From Ruminococcaceae bacterium UBA3753 (GTDB taxonomy: Bacteria; Bacillota; Clostridia; Oscillospirales; Acutalibacteraceae), in NCBI GenBank assembly GCA_002372375.1, contig DFGJ01000026.1, positions 1 through 39,243 on the forward strand: a DNA stretch of 39,243 nucleotides, in the 5' to 3' direction. The notes below the pieces were generated by a model. The model saw nothing but the letters and a program-made list of their open reading frames with translations, ran no database searches and was not told the origin of the DNA. Positions 26,081 through 34,903 of the stretch are shown here, piece by piece (position 1 is the stretch's first letter; every line of letters begins with the position of its first letter). The position numbers were made by a program, and so were the translations under genes.

Positions 26081-26226
26081 ACAAAAAAACACAATAGTCG
26101 TGTTCCCTGATTTTTAATAACTGTTCCCCTTGTATATCTTACTGCCCCTGACTTTTAGCACAGAGTCACTGACCGGCATTCGTGTACCTAATGGGCTGAG
26201 CACTCACCACAGAGTTTAAGCTTTAA

Positions 26227-26249
26227 CAAAAAAAGCCTCCACACGGCTT
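26227..26249 (-). terminator. Terminator of the double-glycine peptide gene
   Basis: Minus strand: AAGCC and GGCTT pair around a 7-nt loop, followed by a run of seven T. It lies about 80 bases beyond the stop of the 26326-26604 gene. Confidence 0.6.
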
Positions 26250-26325
26250 AGCTCAGTGCGTACATACTAAAATGGTTCAGCATCATATGCTCAGACTTTT
26301 ACTTCTACCTAAAGTACCTAATTAT

Positions 26326-26604
26326 CTAACTTGTTTGGACATCAAGGCCGAGCGTATTTTCTAAAAACTCATTCATTCCGCTTCCAGTACCGTATGTTGT
26401 ACCCAATTTATCGTTTAGTTCACCTCGGGCATAAGTTTTATTTGCCTTAATTCCCCTCGCTTGTAGAAACTCATTGTTTTCAACTTCCTTTTTGTTAAAG
26501 ATATATCTCTGTTGGCGAGCACTTCCAGGGTCGAAGGACATTACCCCTCCTCCCACTTGTTCTAGATTATCTTCAGATAATTCTGCAGATTTTTTTACTT
26601 CCAT
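26326..26604 (-). CDS. Small peptide with a double-glycine leader, RiPP/bacteriocin-precursor-like
   Basis: 92 residues from the ATG at 26604 (AAGGAAGG 8 nt upstream; a longer frame begins at 26670 without such a site). Residues 1-20 read MEVKKSAELSEDNLEQVGGG. This matches double-glycine leaders (L-S-x-x-x-L-x-x-V-x-G-G) cleaved by peptidase-containing ABC exporters. The remaining ~72 residues are polar, with no Cys and few Ser/Thr clusters, so no lanthionine or thioether chemistry is obvious. It is long for a mature bacteriocin. No modification enzyme, immunity protein or exporter is nearby. Function uncertain. Confidence 0.6.
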   Translation of the reverse strand: MEVKKSAELSEDNLEQVGGGVMSFDPGSARQQRYIFNKKEVENNEFLQARGIKANKTYARGELNDKLGTTYGTGSGMNEFLENTLGLDVQTS

Positions 26605-26716
26605 CCGCGATACCTTCCTTTCACAAAAAACAAATCCCATGACAGAAAAACGTGCAATTCTGTAGGACAACTACACGCCTCTCCCACTATATTTTCAGTT
26701 TTTACCAGCACCAAAT

Positions 26717-26739
26717 GGGGGGTACATAGTTTTCCCCCC
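26717..26739. other. GGGGGG/CCCCCC inverted repeat between the two small peptide genes
   Basis: Six G (26717-26722) and six C (26734-26739) flank an 11-nt loop. It is rare G+C clustering in AT-rich DNA. On the transcribed minus strand the T-run precedes the stem, so it is not a standard terminator. It could be a processing or stability hairpin between the 26756-26953 and 26326-26604 genes. Confidence 0.6.
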
Positions 26740-26755
26740 AAAAAAGAGATTACAG

Positions 26756-26953
26756 TTAAAGCTGTTCGTGCAACATGTTTGCAATCTCTGCGTCAGAAAA
26801 ATGGTACTCCTTATTATTAACGGTACACTTAAAGCCACCGCTTGAATCATTTTCTAATTCTACCATTTCGCCGTCCACTTCCATTCTCATACCGCCGGAT
26901 TTCCCACCTGCAGCAGATTTTGTATCTTCAATAGTAACAACTGTCTTAGCCAT
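26756..26953 (-). CDS. Small acidic protein of unknown function, upstream of the double-glycine peptide
   Basis: 65 residues from the ATG at 26953, which has AAGGAG 8 nt upstream. No signal peptide or membrane helix. Features: a Gly-rich stretch (SAAGGKSGGMRMEV), an acidic centre (EMVELENDSSGG), one Cys (FKCTVNN), and an amphipathic end (DAEIANMLHEQL). Not assigned to a family. A near-consensus promoter lies upstream, suggesting high expression. It may form a transcription unit with the double-glycine peptide 151 nt downstream. Confidence 0.6.
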   Translation of the reverse strand: MAKTVVTIEDTKSAAGGKSGGMRMEVDGEMVELENDSSGGFKCTVNNKEYHFSDAEIANMLHEQL

Positions 26954-27009
26954 AAAAAACACTCCTTTTAAATCATTTTAATTACCAGTACTCAACTGAT
27001 AACATGTTT

Positions 27010-27038
27010 ATTATATTCTAAACACATAAAAAAGTCAA
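27010..27038 (-). promoter_or_regulatory. Near-consensus promoter of the two small peptide genes
   Basis: Minus strand: -35 TTGACT (27038-27033), 17-nt spacer, perfect -10 TATAAT (27015-27010). It is about 57 bases upstream of the ATG at 26953 and is the best-matching promoter in the window. Confidence 0.85.
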
Positions 27039-27178
27039 GAGTAATTTTTATTTTTTATACTTTTAACATAAATAAAATATATGTTATATAACACTAATCG
27101 CTTCCTTTCACCACCTACACTACTAGTTTTAAGCCTTAAATAATTTTAAGAGCATAAAAAATATAGCCGTATTTTGAT

Positions 27179-27232
27179 GCATAATATAAAATTAATAGGC
27201 TAGCTGATTATTTAATAGGTTTTATATTATGC
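27179..27232 (+). promoter_or_regulatory. 13-bp perfect inverted repeat covering the start codon of the GltD-like gene
   Basis: GCATAATATAAAA (27179-27191) and TTTTATATTATGC (27220-27232) are exact complements. The right arm contains the ATG at 27229, and the weak AGG site lies just before it. If transcribed from upstream, the hairpin would hide the start. The left arm also resembles a -10 box, so it could instead be a DNA operator. Confidence 0.6.
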
Positions 27233-28593
27233 AAAAATCATATAAGAATAATATTATAAATGATGAATTAGAAATAAATTCTAATAAATGTAGAAACATA
27301 TTAAGTGAAGCCAAAAGATGTTTAAACTGTGCCACAAAACCATGTAGTCTAAAATGTCCGTTAGATATCGATATTCCAAGTTTTATATCGGCGATTAAGG
27401 AACAAAAATTTTTCGATGCGTATAATAGGATTTGTGAAAAATCTCCGTTCCCTGCTATTTGCTCAAAAATTTGCCCACAGAACAAGCAATGTGAAAGCGG
27501 TTGTGTCAGAAAAAATAAAGGATCATCTGTGCAAATTAGTAAATTGGAATCATTTGTTGCAAGTATTTATGATAATTTAGGTGTTAAAGAGAATAATAAA
27601 CCGACTAAAATAATATCGGCAAAAATTAAAAAAGTAGCAGTTATAGGTTCTGGTCCAGCTGGTCTAAGTTGTGCTTATTATTTAAAAAAATATGGGCATG
27701 CGGTAAGCATTTTTGAAAAGCTGGCTAAAGTTGGTGGTATGTTAAACTACGGTATTCCAGAAAGTAGGCTTAGCAAAGATATATTAAAAAATGAAATAAA
27801 AAAAATACAAAAAATGGGAGTAAGTATTTACACTAACGTTAACGTCGGTAGCGATGTATACTTGTACGACTTAATAAAAATTAAAGGCTTTGATGCTATC
27901 TTTTTATCGCTAGGAACATGGAAAGCAAGAAGACTAGATATATATGGTGAAGATTCAAGAAATGTTGTTAATTTTGTAGATTTCTTGATAAGTTATCATA
28001 AAGGCAAGAGTGTTTTAGATAAAAAAAGCATAAACAATATTGCCGTGGTAGGTGGAGGAAGTGTTGCAATAGACGTGGCGAGACTGGCCTTGACTTTAAA
28101 AAATGTAAAAAATGTTTACTTAATTTATAGAAGATCGATAAATGAAATGTTAGCCAGCGAAAACGAAATAACTGTGGCAAAAAGTGAAGGAGTCAAATTT
28201 CAGATGCTTACCAATGTAAAAAAAATAGTTACTAATTCAGTTGGAACAATTTCAAAAATTTTGTGCTCAAAGAATGAGCTGACAAATAAACTTGACAGTA
28301 GTAAAAGATTTTCTTTTAAAGAAATAATTAAGTCTGACTTTGAAATAAATGTGGATGCAGTAATTACTTGTGTAGGCTCAGCTGCCAGCGAATTTCCGGT
28401 ACAGGATCCGTACTTCAAAATGATTTACGATAAAAATGGTAAAATCCAAACTAATGAAAAAAGTCAGTGTACTAATGTACCAGAAATATTTTTTGGGGGT
28501 GATATGATCTTAGGGCCATCAACTGCGGCTGCCGCGATGGCACATGGAAAAAAGGTTGCAGAAAATATTAATAATTATTTAAATACGACGTAG
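27229..28593 (+). CDS. GltD-like NAD(P)-dependent FAD/iron-sulfur oxidoreductase
   Basis: 454 residues, the size of glutamate synthase small subunit (GltD) and its relatives. The N-terminal cysteine domain has two four-Cys sets: RCLNCATKPCSLKCPLDI, then CSKICPQNKQCESGC, binding two 4Fe-4S clusters. FAD site: VIGSGPAGLSCAYYL (~139-153), followed by GGMLNYGIPESRL. NAD(P) site: VVGGGSVAIDVARLA. The C-terminal FAD motif is FFGGDMILGPSTAAAAMAHGKK. No glutamate synthase large subunit, dihydropyrimidine or sulfide partner gene is adjacent, so the acceptor is unknown. Start ATG lies in a 13-bp inverted repeat. Confidence 0.85.
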   Translation: MQKSYKNNIINDELEINSNKCRNILSEAKRCLNCATKPCSLKCPLDIDIPSFISAIKEQKFFDAYNRICEKSPFPAICSKICPQNKQCESGCVRKNKGSSVQISKLESFVASIYDNLGVKENNKPTKIISAKIKKVAVIGSGPAGLSCAYYLKKYGHAVSIFEKLAKVGGMLNYGIPESRLSKDILKNEIKKIQKMGVSIYTNVNVGSDVYLYDLIKIKGFDAIFLSLGTWKARRLDIYGEDSRNVVNFVDFLISYHKGKSVLDKKSINNIAVVGGGSVAIDVARLALTLKNVKNVYLIYRRSINEMLASENEITVAKSEGVKFQMLTNVKKIVTNSVGTISKILCSKNELTNKLDSSKRFSFKEIIKSDFEINVDAVITCVGSAASEFPVQDPYFKMIYDKNGKIQTNEKSQCTNVPEIFFGGDMILGPSTAAAAMAHGKKVAENINNYLNTT

Positions 28594-29222
28594 TAAATAT
28601 TTATGTATATACTATTAAGATAGCTCTGAGTGTTGGTAAAATTATAAGACTTATACATAAGGTATAAAAAGTGTGAATAAAAATTAAGAGCGTATAAACA
28701 AAACGATAAACTCTTTTGCGGGTTTGACGTTTTTCGTTTTCGTGTCAATAATTTTTATTTAAATATAATAGTTTCGAAAAACAAATATGGATGTGAAAAT
28801 ATGGTACACTAAAGTATTTAAAAGTGCGTGTATGAGAAAACTAATAGTTATAGATATTTTACGTTATTTGCATGTAACTGTACTGTTTCTTGTGCTTTCA
28901 CTAGAAATATTTTGCGTATCTAAGTGTAGGTAGATTATTCTTAATCCAAGTACCTTTCTTTAGTTCTAAGTACAAAGCTGCTCTAGCTTAGATACTTTTT
29001 CCCAGCTCGATATTGAAAAGCTAACGCATCTACGCAATGTTCCAGATTTCGGAGTTGTACTTTTCTAGCACTTTAACAACAATTAATTGGTTTCCTACAG
29101 GAAAACAAACAGTACGTGTTAATTAATATGTCTAAATCATATATTTTTTTGATATTTAAAGCTACTCATTAATTCTAAAAGCCGATTAAAAATAATCATA
29201 TATATATATCAATACTGTAATA
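28594..29222. other. Convergent non-coding spacer between the GltD-like gene and truB
   Basis: 629 bases. A weak hairpin (TTGAC at about 28723 with GTCAA, then TAATTTTTATTT) may terminate transcription from the left. Nothing else recognised. Confidence 0.45.
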
Positions 29223-30116
29223 TTACCTGCTGTAGAAAACTTTTGAAGGAAAAAGTACCCTACGTTCTTTTATATATTCTCCAAGGCCCAGAAACTCTTT
29301 GCAATTGTTGTAAACTCTAATCATTCCACTCTCTATTCTAAAATCAAATGAGATTTTTCCACCGTTTAAAAAAACTTTTTCAAGGTTTTTATTTAAAAAA
29401 ATCGGAACATAACTTAGAAACAGGCGGTCTAATGCAATGACAGCGGTGTGCAAAGCTTTTTTGCCCTTTAAGTCTTCCAGATCTTTTAATCCTAAACTAT
29501 TTTCAACAGTAAAACCACAAGTTTTGGTACGACGAAGTTTTGTGAGGGTAGCTCCGGTTAAAAGCCGATCGCCAATATCTGCACAAAGACTTCTTATATA
29601 CGTACCTTTAGAGCAGTTGACTAAAATAGTCGCCTCATGGTCTTCGTCAATATAGCTGAGCAACTTTATTTTTTTTATTTGAACTTTTCTTTTCTCTCTA
29701 TCGATTTCTATTCCTTTTCTCGCAAGCGTATAAAGACGTACTCCATTCTTAGATATCGCAGAATACATAGGAGGGACTTGCTCAATAAATCCTTCAAAAC
29801 TTTTTAGGACATCCTCTAACTGATCTTTATTTACCTTAAAGTCATCCGTTTTTTTCACTATCTTGCCAGTTATGTCTAGAGTATCGGTAGAAATGCCAAG
29901 CTTAAAACTTGCTAGATATTCCTTTTCTGAGCTCTGCAGTAACTCTTGAACTTTCGTTGCTTTATTTAACAGCATTGGTAAAAGACCCGTCGCCATAGGA
30001 TCCAAGGTTCCTGTGTGACCTACCTTTTTTGTATTAAACAGTCTTTTCACTATACTTACCACTTTAAACGAAGTCATACCAGCCGGTTTATCTACTAAAA
30101 GTATGCCACTGATCAT
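29223..30116 (-). CDS. truB: tRNA pseudouridine(55) synthase TruB
   Basis: 297 residues, standard TruB length. Motifs: GILLVDKPAGMTSFKVV at the start, KVGHTGTLDPMATGLLP with the catalytic Asp (~39), KEYLASFKLGISTDTLDITG, QVPPMYSAISKNGVRLYTLARKG, and VNCSKGTYIRSLCADIG. It converts U55 in the T-loop of tRNAs to pseudouridine. The usual partners rbfA and ribF are not adjacent, so the nusA-infB-rbfA-truB cluster is broken here. Confidence 0.97.
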   Translation of the reverse strand: MISGILLVDKPAGMTSFKVVSIVKRLFNTKKVGHTGTLDPMATGLLPMLLNKATKVQELLQSSEKEYLASFKLGISTDTLDITGKIVKKTDDFKVNKDQLEDVLKSFEGFIEQVPPMYSAISKNGVRLYTLARKGIEIDREKRKVQIKKIKLLSYIDEDHEATILVNCSKGTYIRSLCADIGDRLLTGATLTKLRRTKTCGFTVENSLGLKDLEDLKGKKALHTAVIALDRLFLSYVPIFLNKNLEKVFLNGGKISFDFRIESGMIRVYNNCKEFLGLGEYIKERRVLFPSKVFYSR

Positions 30117-30306
30117 ACAGAAAAATCCTCAACTTTATTTAATTTAACTACAAAGATTTTGATCAATACTACATAAAGAACATCTAAACAACGGTTTCGC
30201 TACGGACTCGCTGCGCTGTCCGCGTCCGAATAATACAATTTGCGGATATTGTATACTCTACTGATCTTTGAGACTTCTATCATACTTTACTCCATATACT
30301 GAAAAT

Positions 30307-30834
30307 TTACAGAGATATCCAGTACCGTTGAATGATCCCGCATCGTCCTAAGCCCACGTCATCGATGATTTCATTTTCAAGTGTTCCGCCGTTCTTTATA
30401 ATCGTCCGACGTGATGCTTCATTATACTTATCACAGGTAAGCAGAACCCTCTTTTCTCCGTAAGAAATGCAAATTTGAAGCAACAGTCTAAGCATCTCAC
30501 TGGCATATCCTTTCCGACGCTCTGACGGCAGAATACTGTACCCAATATTACCTGCGTACTGCAAAAGAAACGGTGTCAATGGATGCCTGTAATCGATGAT
30601 TCCTACAACCTTGTCATCATTCATTCGAACGGCCAGAAATACCTCTGACGGAACATATCCTTCGCCATACTTCTGCCTCAGACGTTTTTCAAAATCCATC
30701 CACTCCGAAAATGTGTCCACGTCTTCAAGACCTGCACAACCACTAAAAATGTCGTTATTTTCCGCCATTTCTTTTTTGTATTGCATAACCTGATCCGCAT
30801 ATTTTTGTTCCGGCCTAACCAGCCTCAAAATCAT
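30307..30834 (-). CDS. GNAT family N-acetyltransferase (RimJ/RimL-like)
   Basis: 175 residues from the ATG at 30834, with GGAGG 8 nt upstream; the longest frame starts at 30879. Acetyl-CoA motif A: IGYSILPSERRKGYASEMLRLLLQIC (R-R-x-G-Y-A). C-terminal motif: LLTCDKYNEASRRTIIKNGGTLENEI (N-x-A-S-x-x-x-x-x-x-x-G-G), typical of the RimJ/RimL branch. It transfers acetyl groups from acetyl-CoA to an amine; substrate unknown. Like the methyltransferase at 12430-13086, its base composition is richer in G+C than its neighbours, which suggests horizontal acquisition. Confidence 0.88.
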   Translation of the reverse strand: MILRLVRPEQKYADQVMQYKKEMAENNDIFSGCAGLEDVDTFSEWMDFEKRLRQKYGEGYVPSEVFLAVRMNDDKVVGIIDYRHPLTPFLLQYAGNIGYSILPSERRKGYASEMLRLLLQICISYGEKRVLLTCDKYNEASRRTIIKNGGTLENEIIDDVGLGRCGIIQRYWISL

Positions 30835-30879
30835 GACTTTGCCCTCCACAAACATCGGCTTTGTCGACCTGACATCCAA

Positions 30880-31859
30880 ATCACAGCCACAACCCGTAGT
30901 TATCTAAATTACTAACTCAACCCTACGGTAAAAACATCTGGCACGATCACTAACCCCCACGACATCCAGATGGCCCACTCAACCATTCGGCAGGAGTCGT
31001 AGTTCAGCTTAGTCAGAACAATTTTAAGCCCAAATCAGCTCTCCGATGCTGATGTTCAAGTGCCTTAAAAGCCCGTATTTCCGTACTTTTTACGCGAAAA
31101 GTCCTGAATGCGAGACATCAATACCGCCGTCTCCACGCGCAAATTACAAGCAAATACCCACAGTAAAAGTAACCATTAATAGTTTTCTAAACATTTCTAA
31201 TCTTTGTCCACGCCGACCTTAATATTTAAGTAACAAAATTATCTTATTTATTAACATTTGTAAACTAGCGACATGTACTCTCAAAAGCGCAACATCTTTA
31301 AGCGTAAAATTAAAAGATCACAGACTAAAACAGGCAAAATAGCACAATGAAGCTGATAAATTAAAAGTACTACGAAAATAGTCCATAAGTAATCATCAGC
31401 CATCTTTAACAGTTATTAAAAGGGAGTTCATTGTTTTATTGAGGTTTGTAACCGCAAATCAAAAATAAGAGCATTCAAAGTAGATCTTATTTTAAAAATA
31501 AGTCACAAACAAAAACTTAAAATCATAAAAAATAAAAGCATATGCGCAGGAGCCATAATGATACAAAATTTTTAAAATTGATATAGAAATGGGAAAGAGA
31601 AATATCTTTGCTTTAGAGCACATAAAATATCTGGAAATTATTCACAGCAAAATCGCACAGTTAATTATTTTCACCCACGGCAACTTCTAAACACTAACAA
31701 AGTATTATTTTAAAAACAATTATAAAAAATAAATCACAAGACTATACATACAAATTAGGTAAAATGTTTATATGTTTTATCTCTTTTATTTAAATAATTC
31801 ATTTTTAATTACTCCGCAATCTCTCACTTTTATTCTAGGACGTACGCATGTTTTTATTG
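30880..31859. other. Long non-coding spacer between the acetyltransferase and clpC
   Basis: About 1 kb. The first 250 bases (to about 31130) are clearly richer in G+C than the rest, like the acetyltransferase gene, and may be the remainder of the same acquired segment. The rest is AT-rich. No open frame over 60 codons, RNA gene or CtsR/CIRCE operator was recognised. Confidence 0.5.
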
Positions 31860-31888
31860 TTGACGGGGTAGTTAAAAAGTGTTAGAAT
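31860..31888 (+). promoter_or_regulatory. clpC promoter
   Basis: -35 TTGACG (31860-31865), 17-nt spacer, -10 TAGAAT (31883-31888), about 70 bases before the chosen ATG. No CtsR heptad pair and no complete CIRCE element overlaps it. Confidence 0.75.
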
Positions 31889-31957
31889 ACCCGCTAGTGC
31901 TTATTGGTTCAGCATTTGTCGAAGATTAAAAAGTTACAACTCGGATGGATGTTTTTT

Positions 31958-34414
31958 ATGTATAAGTTTACTGGTTTTACTGAAAAGGCAAATATAGCAT
32001 TGAATTTAGCAGTGGCCATTGCATGTCGGCTGGGTCATACCTACATTGGTAGTGAGCATATATTGTATGGCTTGTTAAAAGAAGGCAGCGGAGTAGCTTT
32101 TGCTGTTTTTTCTGATTTGAATGTGCGCGCAAAGGACGTCTTTGAGTTTTTAAAATCAGAAATTGGCGTTGGAAAGCCTGGCTTCTTGACCCCTGATGAC
32201 TTTACCCCTAGAACCAAAAGGATTTTGCAAAATGCCATAATGAAGGCCAAAAGTATGGGACATAGTTATGTTGGAACTGAGCACTTGGTTTTGGCGATTT
32301 TGGAGGAAAGAGAATGCTATGCTGTCAAGTTTTTGTCCGATTTTGGAATAAACTCTCAGAGTGTTTTTGAAAAACTCAGTGAAAATGTTCAAGATTTAGA
32401 TGCTTCTGAAGACGATGAGGAATCTGTGGAATTGGGTGCCACAGGAAGAAGGGGATCGTACCTTGAACGGTATAGTAAAGACCTTACTAAGCTGGCAAGT
32501 GAGGGGAAAATAGATCCTGTTATTGGTAGGGAAAAAGAAATAGAGAGAGTAATCCAGATACTTTCCAGACGCACAAAAAATAATCCCTGCCTTATTGGTG
32601 AGCCGGGTGTTGGGAAAACGGCCATAGCGGAAGGTTTAGCTTTAAAAATAGTTAATAGAGAAATACCTGAGCTTCTTAAAGACAAAAGGGTTGTTGCGCT
32701 TGACTTGACATCTATGGTCGCTGGCACTAAATACAGAGGAGAGTTCGAGGAACGCATAAACAAAGTCATAAAAGAAATAATCAAAGATAAGAATGTTATT
32801 TTGTTTGTGGATGAAGTGCATGCTTTGGTTCACGCTGGTTCTGCTGAAGGTAGCACAGACGCTGCTAACATATTAAAGCCCAATCTTGCTAGAGGGGAAC
32901 TCCAGCTTATTGGTGCTACTACCATAAAAGAGTATCGCAAGTACATAGAAAAAGACAGTGCGCTTGAGCGAAGGTTTCAAACTGTCGTGGTAGATGAGCC
33001 GACTGTGGAGGAAACGGTGCTTATTTTGAAGGGCCTTAAAGACAAGTACGAAGCACACCATAAGGTGAAAATATTGGATACTGCTATACAGGCTGCGTCC
33101 GAACTTTCCTACAGATACATAAGTGATAGGTTTTTGCCGGATAAGGCTATTGATCTTATTGATGAGGCTTGTTCTAAAGTCAGACTTAAAGCTTCTACTC
33201 CGCCTAAAAATTTGAAAATTATGGAGGAAGAACTTCAAAAGCTATCTGAGGAGAAATCAGCTGCGATAAATTCTCAGGATTTTGAAACAGCAGCTAAAAT
33301 TCGTGATAAAGAAAAGCTTTTGAAATCAGAATTAGATAGCTCGAAAAAGGTTTGGGAACAGGGAACGATAGAAACTGCTGGCGAAGTTGGTGAGAATGAA
33401 ATAGCGGAGGTGGTTGCGTCGTGGACGGGCATTCCTGTGACTAAATTAACTGAAAGCGAAAGCGAGAAGCTCCTGAGACTAGAGGATAAGTTGAAGTCCA
33501 GGGTTATAGGTCAAGATGAAGCAGTCAAGTCTATTTCTGATGCAATTAAACGTGGCAGGCTGGGTTTGCGTGATGAGAAGCGTCCAATCGGTTCATTTTT
33601 GTTTTTAGGGCCTACAGGTGTAGGTAAGACTGAGCTCTGTAAAGCACTGGCCGAAACGCTTTTTGGCAGTGAACAATCGATGATAAGGGTAGACATGTCT
33701 GAATATATGGAAAAGCATGGAAGCGCAAAGCTTTTGGGGGCTCCTCCAGGGTATGTAGGTTATGATGAAGGTGGCCAATTAACAGAGATGGTTCGTCGTA
33801 AGCCGTATTCTGTCGTTCTTTTTGATGAAGTCGAAAAGGCTCATCCTGATGTTTTTAATGTTTTTCTGCAAATTTTAGAAGATGGTCTTTTAACGGACTC
33901 TCAAGGTAGAAGGGTGAGTTTCAAAAATTCTATTATTATTATGACATCTAATGTAGGTGCGAAGCTTATAACTGAAAATAGGTCATCTATGGGATTTATT
34001 TCTTCTAACTCTCCGGAAGTAGACAACAAGCGGATGCGGGAAACTGTTGAGTCTGAATTAAAAAAAGAATTTAAGCCGGAACTTTTGAATAGAATTGATG
34101 ATATTATAGTATTTAATAAACTTACTGAAAGTGATATAGAAAAAGTAACTATAAAAATGTTAGATGAACTCAGAGAAAGAACCAAAAAGCTAAATATAGG
34201 CATCGATTTTGACTCTACTGTAGTAAAGCATTTGTCGAAGGCTGGTTTTAGCAAAGTTTATGGTGCACGTCCGTTGAGGCGGCTTATTCAAAAAGAGATT
34301 GAAAATGAATTGTCGAATCGGTTAATCAGCGGTAGTATTGTAGAAGGCGACACGGTGCTTACTGAATATGATGAAGAGAGTTGTTGCTATAATTTTACAA
34401 AAAAGGTTTCTTAG
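31958..34414 (+). CDS. clpC: ATP-dependent Clp protease ATP-binding subunit ClpC
   Basis: 818 residues from the ATG at 31958, which gives the family start MYKFTGFTEKANIALNLA; longer frames start at 31904. Two Clp_N repeats (~1-145) include GHTYIGSEHILYGLLKEGSG and GHSYVGTEHLVLAILEE. AAA1 (~200) has Walker A GEPGVGKTA and Walker B VILFVDEVH. A UVR-type coil at ~420-455 (AINSQDFETAAKIRDKEKLL) distinguishes ClpC from ClpB. AAA2 has GPTGVGKTE, SVVLFDEVEKAHPDVFN and a C-terminal D2-small domain. It unfolds substrates for ClpP. The ctsR-mcsA-mcsB genes that usually precede clpC are absent, so its control must differ or these genes lie elsewhere. Confidence 0.97.
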   Translation: MYKFTGFTEKANIALNLAVAIACRLGHTYIGSEHILYGLLKEGSGVAFAVFSDLNVRAKDVFEFLKSEIGVGKPGFLTPDDFTPRTKRILQNAIMKAKSMGHSYVGTEHLVLAILEERECYAVKFLSDFGINSQSVFEKLSENVQDLDASEDDEESVELGATGRRGSYLERYSKDLTKLASEGKIDPVIGREKEIERVIQILSRRTKNNPCLIGEPGVGKTAIAEGLALKIVNREIPELLKDKRVVALDLTSMVAGTKYRGEFEERINKVIKEIIKDKNVILFVDEVHALVHAGSAEGSTDAANILKPNLARGELQLIGATTIKEYRKYIEKDSALERRFQTVVVDEPTVEETVLILKGLKDKYEAHHKVKILDTAIQAASELSYRYISDRFLPDKAIDLIDEACSKVRLKASTPPKNLKIMEEELQKLSEEKSAAINSQDFETAAKIRDKEKLLKSELDSSKKVWEQGTIETAGEVGENEIAEVVASWTGIPVTKLTESESEKLLRLEDKLKSRVIGQDEAVKSISDAIKRGRLGLRDEKRPIGSFLFLGPTGVGKTELCKALAETLFGSEQSMIRVDMSEYMEKHGSAKLLGAPPGYVGYDEGGQLTEMVRRKPYSVVLFDEVEKAHPDVFNVFLQILEDGLLTDSQGRRVSFKNSIIIMTSNVGAKLITENRSSMGFISSNSPEVDNKRMRETVESELKKEFKPELLNRIDDIIVFNKLTESDIEKVTIKMLDELRERTKKLNIGIDFDSTVVKHLSKAGFSKVYGARPLRRLIQKEIENELSNRLISGSIVEGDTVLTEYDEESCCYNFTKKVS

Positions 34415-34856
34415 ATACGGTTTCTTTGCTTTCCACTCTATTATGCTGGCTGGTGCTGTTTTTAATCTTTTTCTGTTGGATATTTTTTTGTTATACGGTA
34501 TGTCTGTGATCTTTTAGATAATGGACCGCTTTTGTAAGTTTTAGTTACTGTGCTTTTCTTGTTAGTGTTTTTTGTTTTTGTGCTAATTTTAAGATCTTAG
34601 CATAAATTTTTGTATTTTTGCGTGTTAATGATTTTGAGCAAGACTTTATGTAAACTTTTTAAAGTACTGTAAGTGTGTTAGACAGTTTTTCATAGTAACT
34701 AATATTATGTATCATTTCTGGATAGTATCAGTACAAAGATTTGCTAAATGCGTTTTTAATTTGAGTACATTGGACAGAGCGTTTTTTCGAAGTTATAAAC
34801 ACAAAAGTTGTTGTTACCGATTTTGGAATAATCAAATTATGAAAGTCTCTTCTTTT
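34415..34856. other. Spacer between clpC and the giant repeat protein
   Basis: About 440 bases, thymine-rich on the plus strand. No clear stem with T-run was identified as the clpC terminator. No gene supported. Confidence 0.5.
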
Positions 34857-34885
34857 TTGAATTTATATAGTACAATACGTATAAG
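34857..34885 (+). promoter_or_regulatory. Possible promoter of the giant repeat protein gene
   Basis: TTGAAT (34857-34862), 17-nt spacer, TATAAG (34880-34885). The transcript would begin near 34892, only about 12 bases before the GTG at 34904, leaving little room for a ribosome site. Confidence 0.45.
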
Positions 34886-34903
34886 GGTAGGTAGAACTTT
34901 AGG

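Larger units (their letters stand above)
25910..26325. other. Convergent spacer between azlD and the double-glycine peptide gene
   Basis: 416 bases, with slightly higher G+C than most spacers here. It holds two terminator candidates, listed separately. No open frame of note and no RNA gene found. Confidence 0.5.

Noticed and set aside
31866..31912. CIRCE (HrcA) operator near the clpC promoter
   Set aside because: Only half of the inverted repeat is vaguely similar (CTAGTGCTTA); the other half and spacing do not match.
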